A DNA stretch of 10,563 bases from Bacillota bacterium (GTDB taxonomy: Bacteria; Bacillota_C; Negativicutes; Sporomusales; Sporomusaceae). Made by a program: the position numbers and the translations under genes. Positions within the stretch are counted from its first letter, which is position 1, and each line of letters begins with the position of its first letter. This document shows, piece after piece, positions 8,701-10,563 of this stretch. A model generated the notes under the pieces. The model saw nothing but the letters and a program-made list of their open reading frames with translations, was not told the DNA's origin and made no database searches. The stretch lies in assembly GCA_023441125.1 (NCBI GenBank), contig JAEZQV010000457.1, forward strand, positions 1-10,563, given 5' to 3'.

Positions 8701-8998
8701 CCTGATTTCCCTCAAAGCCGGCGGCACAGGTCTCAACCTTACCGGCGCCGATATGGTCATCCATTATGACCCGTGGTGGAATCCGGCTGTTGAAGACCAG
8801 GCCACCGACCGGGCCCACCGGCTTGGCCAGAAAAATTCGGTCCAGGTCTTTAAACTAATCGCCAAAAATACTATCGAAGAGAAAATTTACCTGCTGCAAC
8901 AAAAAAAGAAAGAATTGATTGATACGCTTATTAAGCCGGGGGAAAATTTTCTCACCAAAATGAGCGAGTCTGAAATTCGCGACTTGTTTACTTTGTAG
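5738..8998 (+). CDS. SWIM zinc-finger SNF2-family DNA-dependent ATPase (helicase-like)
   Basis: A 1086-residue protein in the bacterial SNF2 family (superfamily 2, RapA/YwqA-like). The N-terminus has a SWIM zinc finger, CxCx9CxH (Cys68, Cys70, Cys80, His82). A long middle region (about 100-610) matches in position the bacterial SNF2-associated region and shows no motif I can name. The two-lobed ATPase occupies about 620-1086: LRDYQKTGFRWL (Q motif region, 625-636), motif I DMGLGKT (651-657), Ia APTSLVYNW (679-687), motif II DEAQH (748-752), motif III ALTGTP (774-779), then FSQFT (940-944), SLKAGGTGLNLT (991-1002, motif V) and DQATDRAHRLGQ (1020-1031, motif VI). All are intact. Such proteins translocate on duplex DNA and remodel protein-DNA or polymerase complexes without true strand separation; the bacterial target is not known here. 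The ATG at 5738 follows AAGGAG at good spacing. A phosphoesterase gene follows 91 bp later. Confidence 0.95.
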   Translation: MLTDEQIRHEADIDASYTKGLHYYHNQCVKTLDFSALDNTFTATVLGNDLYTVSVTFTPAHKVEQYHCNCPAFFRYHGACKHIIAVLKSIQYSWSDYFTAAPQLSMTRETRAMLDFFQNVSLDDNAGKVPAPALVRLVPNYSFRLYNTKQINQLDFTIGTDRLYVLRDIPQFILAMHTKQDILFGKNFTFKPDEAVFDDISAALLGLLKNVYDEENQRSAWSLHTFSGTHANSAFSESKFMKLTNASLLHFFNIMGTQPFAAAIQDQVVDRLRIQTGRPPLSLDVKDREGGLCLSLSTADKVYGLDADCHYIFCQNTIYHVDALFASYLKPLLLCFAENRKPEINIPTATASEFMSGVLPVLATVADITIAAAVYHKFHKEQLEKRVYFDKCGEGISAKIEFCYGPVIINPGSAAENSPDATGKWLLRSIHQERELLNIFRQHNFIWSFGQLVLPDADSVYTFLQLGLPKLQTLAEVFYSDAFKAVKIQPAGRISAGVRINTQTDMLEFSLQLEDLSPKDLIKLVSAYKLKKKFHRLPSGAFIPLDSSEFQATAKIISELGLRPADIERRLAVLPKHRALYLDTLARETPDLAIERSSNFKRMVQDIREPQDVEYTIPLGLKGNLRDYQKTGFRWLKSLAHYGLGGILADDMGLGKTLQVITLVLSEKGSAGEPSLVIAPTSLVYNWQEEISKFAPELKAIVISGQPEERLEQLKDIVSADFVITSYGLIRRDVELYTQTTFKFCILDEAQHIKNPNTLSAKSVKRLKAKSYFALTGTPIENTLTELWSVFDFLMPGYLRTHKAFTGKFEIPIVRNDDQQALAELGRHIRPFILRRMKKAVLKELPEKIECKMVSEMTKEQTRLYAAWLLKAQTEFETEVSANGFEKSQIKILALLTRLRQICCHPALFIDNYQGGSGKLDMLQELLQDAVGSGHRILLFSQFTGMLALIRNQLAAMGINYFYLDGATKADERLKLVNTFNAGHHEVFLISLKAGGTGLNLTGADMVIHYDPWWNPAVEDQATDRAHRLGQKNSVQVFKLIAKNTIEEKIYLLQQKKKELIDTLIKPGENFLTKMSESEIRDLFTL

Positions 8999-9016
8999 CC
9001 CTTATTGGTTTATGCA

Positions 9017-9045
9017 TTGCTATTCATGGCAATATTGGATAAAAT
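9017..9045 (+). promoter_or_regulatory. Probable promoter of the phosphoesterase gene
   Basis: TTGCTA (9017-9022) and TAAAAT (9040-9045) are separated by exactly 17 bp, matching consensus at four and five of six positions. Transcription would begin near 9052 and reach the AAGGA site at 9076-9080. It sits in the 91-bp gap after the SNF2 gene. No terminator is visible in that gap, so read-through from upstream could also supply transcript. Confidence 0.5.
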
Positions 9046-9064
9046 ATATTCCAGGCATTGCCAT
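9026..9064. repeat. 8-bp inverted repeat flanking the -10 region
   Basis: ATGGCAAT at 9026-9033 is the exact inverse of ATTGCCAT at 9057-9064, with 23 nt between. A further ATTGC at 9016-9020 partly repeats the half-site. The arms bracket the putative -10 box and start site of the phosphoesterase promoter, so an operator is possible. Chance pairing in AT-rich DNA is also plausible. Confidence 0.35.
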
Positions 9065-9089
9065 CAAATAAATACAAGGATGCTTTATT

Positions 9090-9782
9090 ATGAAGATATT
9101 TGCCATAGCCGACACGCATTTGTCAGGAGATCCGCCGAGCAAGCCGATGAGTATCTTCGGCGCTCACTGGGAAGGCCATTGGGCCAAAATAAAAACCAGC
9201 TGGCAGCAACAAGTGACTGACGCTGATACCGTCCTGCTTGCCGGCGACATTTCCTGGGCGATGAAGCTGCCGGACGCACTGGTTGATTTAAATGCCATCG
9301 CCAGCCTGCCGGGAAGAAAAATTATGATCCGCGGCAATCATGACTATTGGTGGCAGACGGTTAGCAAACTGAATAACGCCGTCGATGGTAAAATTGAGTT
9401 TTTGAATAATAATTTTGCCGTGGCGGGTGAATGGGCCATCTGCGGCAGCCGGGGCTGGGTTTGCCCGGAAGACCCGCTGTTTAGAGCCAGCGACCGGCCC
9501 ATCTTCACCAGGGAACTGCTGCGGGTGGAAGCCTCACTTAGCGCCGCCCGCGCGGCCGGGTTCAGCCGTATCATTCTGATGCTGCATTTTCCCCCTTTCT
9601 ATGCCCAGCACAGTGAGACAGGCTTTGCCGCCCTGATCGCCAAATACAACGTAGAATTATGCATCTACGGTCATTTGCACAGTGAATCCATAAAAAATGC
9701 GGTAACCGGAATAATTAACGGCACCGCCTATCACCTCGTGGCCTGCGACGCACTGGAATTCAAGGTTAAACAGCTCATATAG
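9090..9782 (+). CDS. Calcineurin-like metallophosphoesterase
   Basis: A 230-residue cytoplasmic protein with the complete five-motif metallophosphoesterase set: IADTHL (Asp8, His10), LLAGDISWAM (Asp53), RGNHDYWW (82-85, Asn and His), MLHFPPF (His166) and YGHLHSES (194-197). These residues bind a two-metal centre that hydrolyses phosphomono- or diesters. The small size and the AGDISWAM and GNHDYWW wording resemble a stand-alone bacterial phosphohydrolase family (COG1768-like by memory), whose substrate is not established. It lacks the capping and DNA-binding regions of SbcD/Mre11 nucleases, so a nuclease role should not be assumed. The ATG at 9090 follows AAGGA (9076-9080). It lies 91 bp after the SNF2 gene on the same strand, with a likely promoter in the gap. 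Confidence 0.93.
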   Translation: MKIFAIADTHLSGDPPSKPMSIFGAHWEGHWAKIKTSWQQQVTDADTVLLAGDISWAMKLPDALVDLNAIASLPGRKIMIRGNHDYWWQTVSKLNNAVDGKIEFLNNNFAVAGEWAICGSRGWVCPEDPLFRASDRPIFTRELLRVEASLSAARAAGFSRIILMLHFPPFYAQHSETGFAALIAKYNVELCIYGHLHSESIKNAVTGIINGTAYHLVACDALEFKVKQLI

Positions 9783-9817
9783 CCACAAGCAGCAAACGCC
9801 TTTGGTTGTTAAAGCAA

Positions 9818-9849
9818 AAAGCGAGCATGCCGTATAAGGTGCCCGCTTT
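9818..9849. terminator. Intrinsic terminator between converging phosphoesterase and ccdA-like genes
   Basis: AAAGCG-A-GCA (9818-9827) pairs with TGC-C-CGCTTT (9840-9849), a 9-bp stem with one mismatch. On the minus strand it follows the ccdA-like stop by about 8 bp and ends in TTTTT (9820-9816), a good terminator. On the plus strand the T-run is only TTT, so it is weaker for the phosphoesterase gene. Confidence 0.75.
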
Positions 9850-9857
9850 ACCCAACT

Positions 9858-10563
9858 TTACCTGTTAAATAAATCCAATAATATACTTGTTCCCTTTTGC
9901 AGCAAATCGAAATAAATGCAGATGCTGGCTATAATCAGTACAACCCCGGCCGCCCGCTGAATCACCGGCAGCCATTGGGCTATGCTGGACAATTTATAAA
10001 GGTAACGGTTGATCAGCAAGGCGAATACCAGAAACGGCAAACAAAAGCCCATAGCATACACAAAGAGCAGAAATGCGCCCTGGCTAACGGTAGCCGTGGC
10101 CCCTGCATATATAAGCACCGTGGCCAGAATAGGACCGGTACACGGTGTCCAGCCGGCCGTAACCGCCAGCCCCACCAAAAACGCCCCGAACGGACCGGAA
10201 AACGTGTTGTGCAAAAATGGCCGGTATTCCCGTTCCAGCCCGGGAAGCCTTATTATTCCAAGAATCTGCAGGCCCATAATCACCATGAATATGGCGCCTG
10301 CTTTGCGGATGATCTCCTGATAATCCAAAAACAGTTCACCAATATAAGAGGCGGTTGCTCCCATAACCACAAATAAAATTGTGAAACCGCTCAGAAAGCT
10401 GACGGCATTAACCAGAAATGTCCAACGGCTGCCGCCAGCTGCGGTCTTCCCCCCGGAGCCGGCCAAAAAGGCGGTGTAGGTTGGCAGCATAGGCAGGACA
10501 CAGGGCGATAAAAATGCTGCAAACCCCGCCCCAAAAACTGTCAACAGGGTAAGGCTATAATCC
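9858..10563 (-). CDS. ccdA: CcdA/DsbD-type cytochrome c biogenesis membrane protein (5' end beyond window)
   Basis: The frame is open to the window edge, and 234 codons are visible. The first in-frame start-like codon is a TTG at 10544, but it falls inside the first membrane helix (DYSLTLLTVFGAGFAAFLSPCVLP). The real start is therefore probably a few codons past 10563. About six hydrophobic helices are present. The two family signatures are FLSPCVLPMLP (Cys at visible residue 21) and GWTPCTGPILATVL (Cys at 141), the pair that relays electrons across the membrane. CcdA proteins take electrons from cytoplasmic thioredoxin and pass them to extracytoplasmic thiol-disulfide proteins used in cytochrome c maturation or, in spore formers, other exported-protein reduction. 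Any partner, such as a ResA/TlpA-like protein, would lie upstream, outside the window. The visible length is close to the usual ~230-240 residues. Confidence 0.9.
   Translation of the reverse strand, partial: DYSLTLLTVFGAGFAAFLSPCVLPMLPTYTAFLAGSGGKTAAGGSRWTFLVNAVSFLSGFTILFVVMGATASYIGELFLDYQEIIRKAGAIFMVIMGLQILGIIRLPGLEREYRPFLHNTFSGPFGAFLVGLAVTAGWTPCTGPILATVLIYAGATATVSQGAFLLFVYAMGFCLPFLVFALLINRYLYKLSSIAQWLPVIQRAAGVVLIIASICIYFDLLQKGTSILLDLFNR

Noticed and set aside
9005..9220. 71-codon plus-strand frame spanning the start of the phosphoesterase gene
   Set aside because: It overlaps the phosphoesterase in another frame, has no ribosome binding site, and its product shows no motif.
9090..9782. 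Possible SbcD/Mre11 nuclease partnered with the SNF2 protein
   Set aside because: The protein has only the minimal 230-residue phosphoesterase core, with no capping domain and no SbcC-type ATPase neighbour, so a double-strand-break nuclease call is not supported.
9897..10376. 159-codon plus-strand frame opposite the ccdA-like gene
   Set aside because: It is antisense to a gene with clear membrane helices and both family cysteine motifs. Its low-complexity Q/R-rich product is typical of the reverse complement of membrane-protein codons.

Overview
The window looks like ordinary chromosome from a Firmicute (Bacillota). The support is a T-box leader with the AGGGTGGTACCGCG core ahead of leuS, strong AGGAGG-type ribosome binding sites, intrinsic terminators with T-tracts, and TTGACT/TATAAT promoters. 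GC content is moderate, and many proteins have the flavour of spore-forming, mostly anaerobic clades. Placement in the Negativicutes (Sporomusa/Pelosinus-like) is a guess from style and codon use, not something the sequence proves. I see no rRNA, tRNA, CRISPR array, insertion sequence or phage gene.

Layout. Bases 1-263 (minus) hold the first 87 codons of a secreted 5'-nucleotidase/UshA-type metallophosphatase, with its own promoter. Bases 365-3644 (minus) form one transcription unit: promoter, leucine T-box leader with terminator, leuS, then trxA 36 bp downstream, then an intrinsic terminator. Leucyl-tRNA charging therefore probably tunes thioredoxin as well as the synthetase. A small protein of unknown function (3718-4122, plus) is transcribed divergently from the T-box promoter and ends at a strong hairpin terminator at 4153-4194. 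That terminator also separates it from the converging class V aminotransferase/cysteine desulfurase gene (4203-5582, minus).

Across a 155-bp divergent spacer lies a large SWIM-SNF2 ATPase gene (5738-8998, plus). It is followed by a small calcineurin-like phosphoesterase gene (9090-9782, plus) that appears to have its own promoter. A hairpin at 9818-9849 separates this from a converging CcdA-type membrane thiol:disulfide carrier gene (9858 to the window edge, minus), whose N-terminus is cut off.

No clearly new multi-gene system is visible. The items most worth a second look are the unrecognised 134-residue protein, the SNF2-phosphoesterase pair, the stand-alone desulfurase with extra N- and C-terminal segments, and the unusually long region between the leucine T-box terminator and leuS, which holds a perfect 10-bp hairpin and a consensus -10 box.
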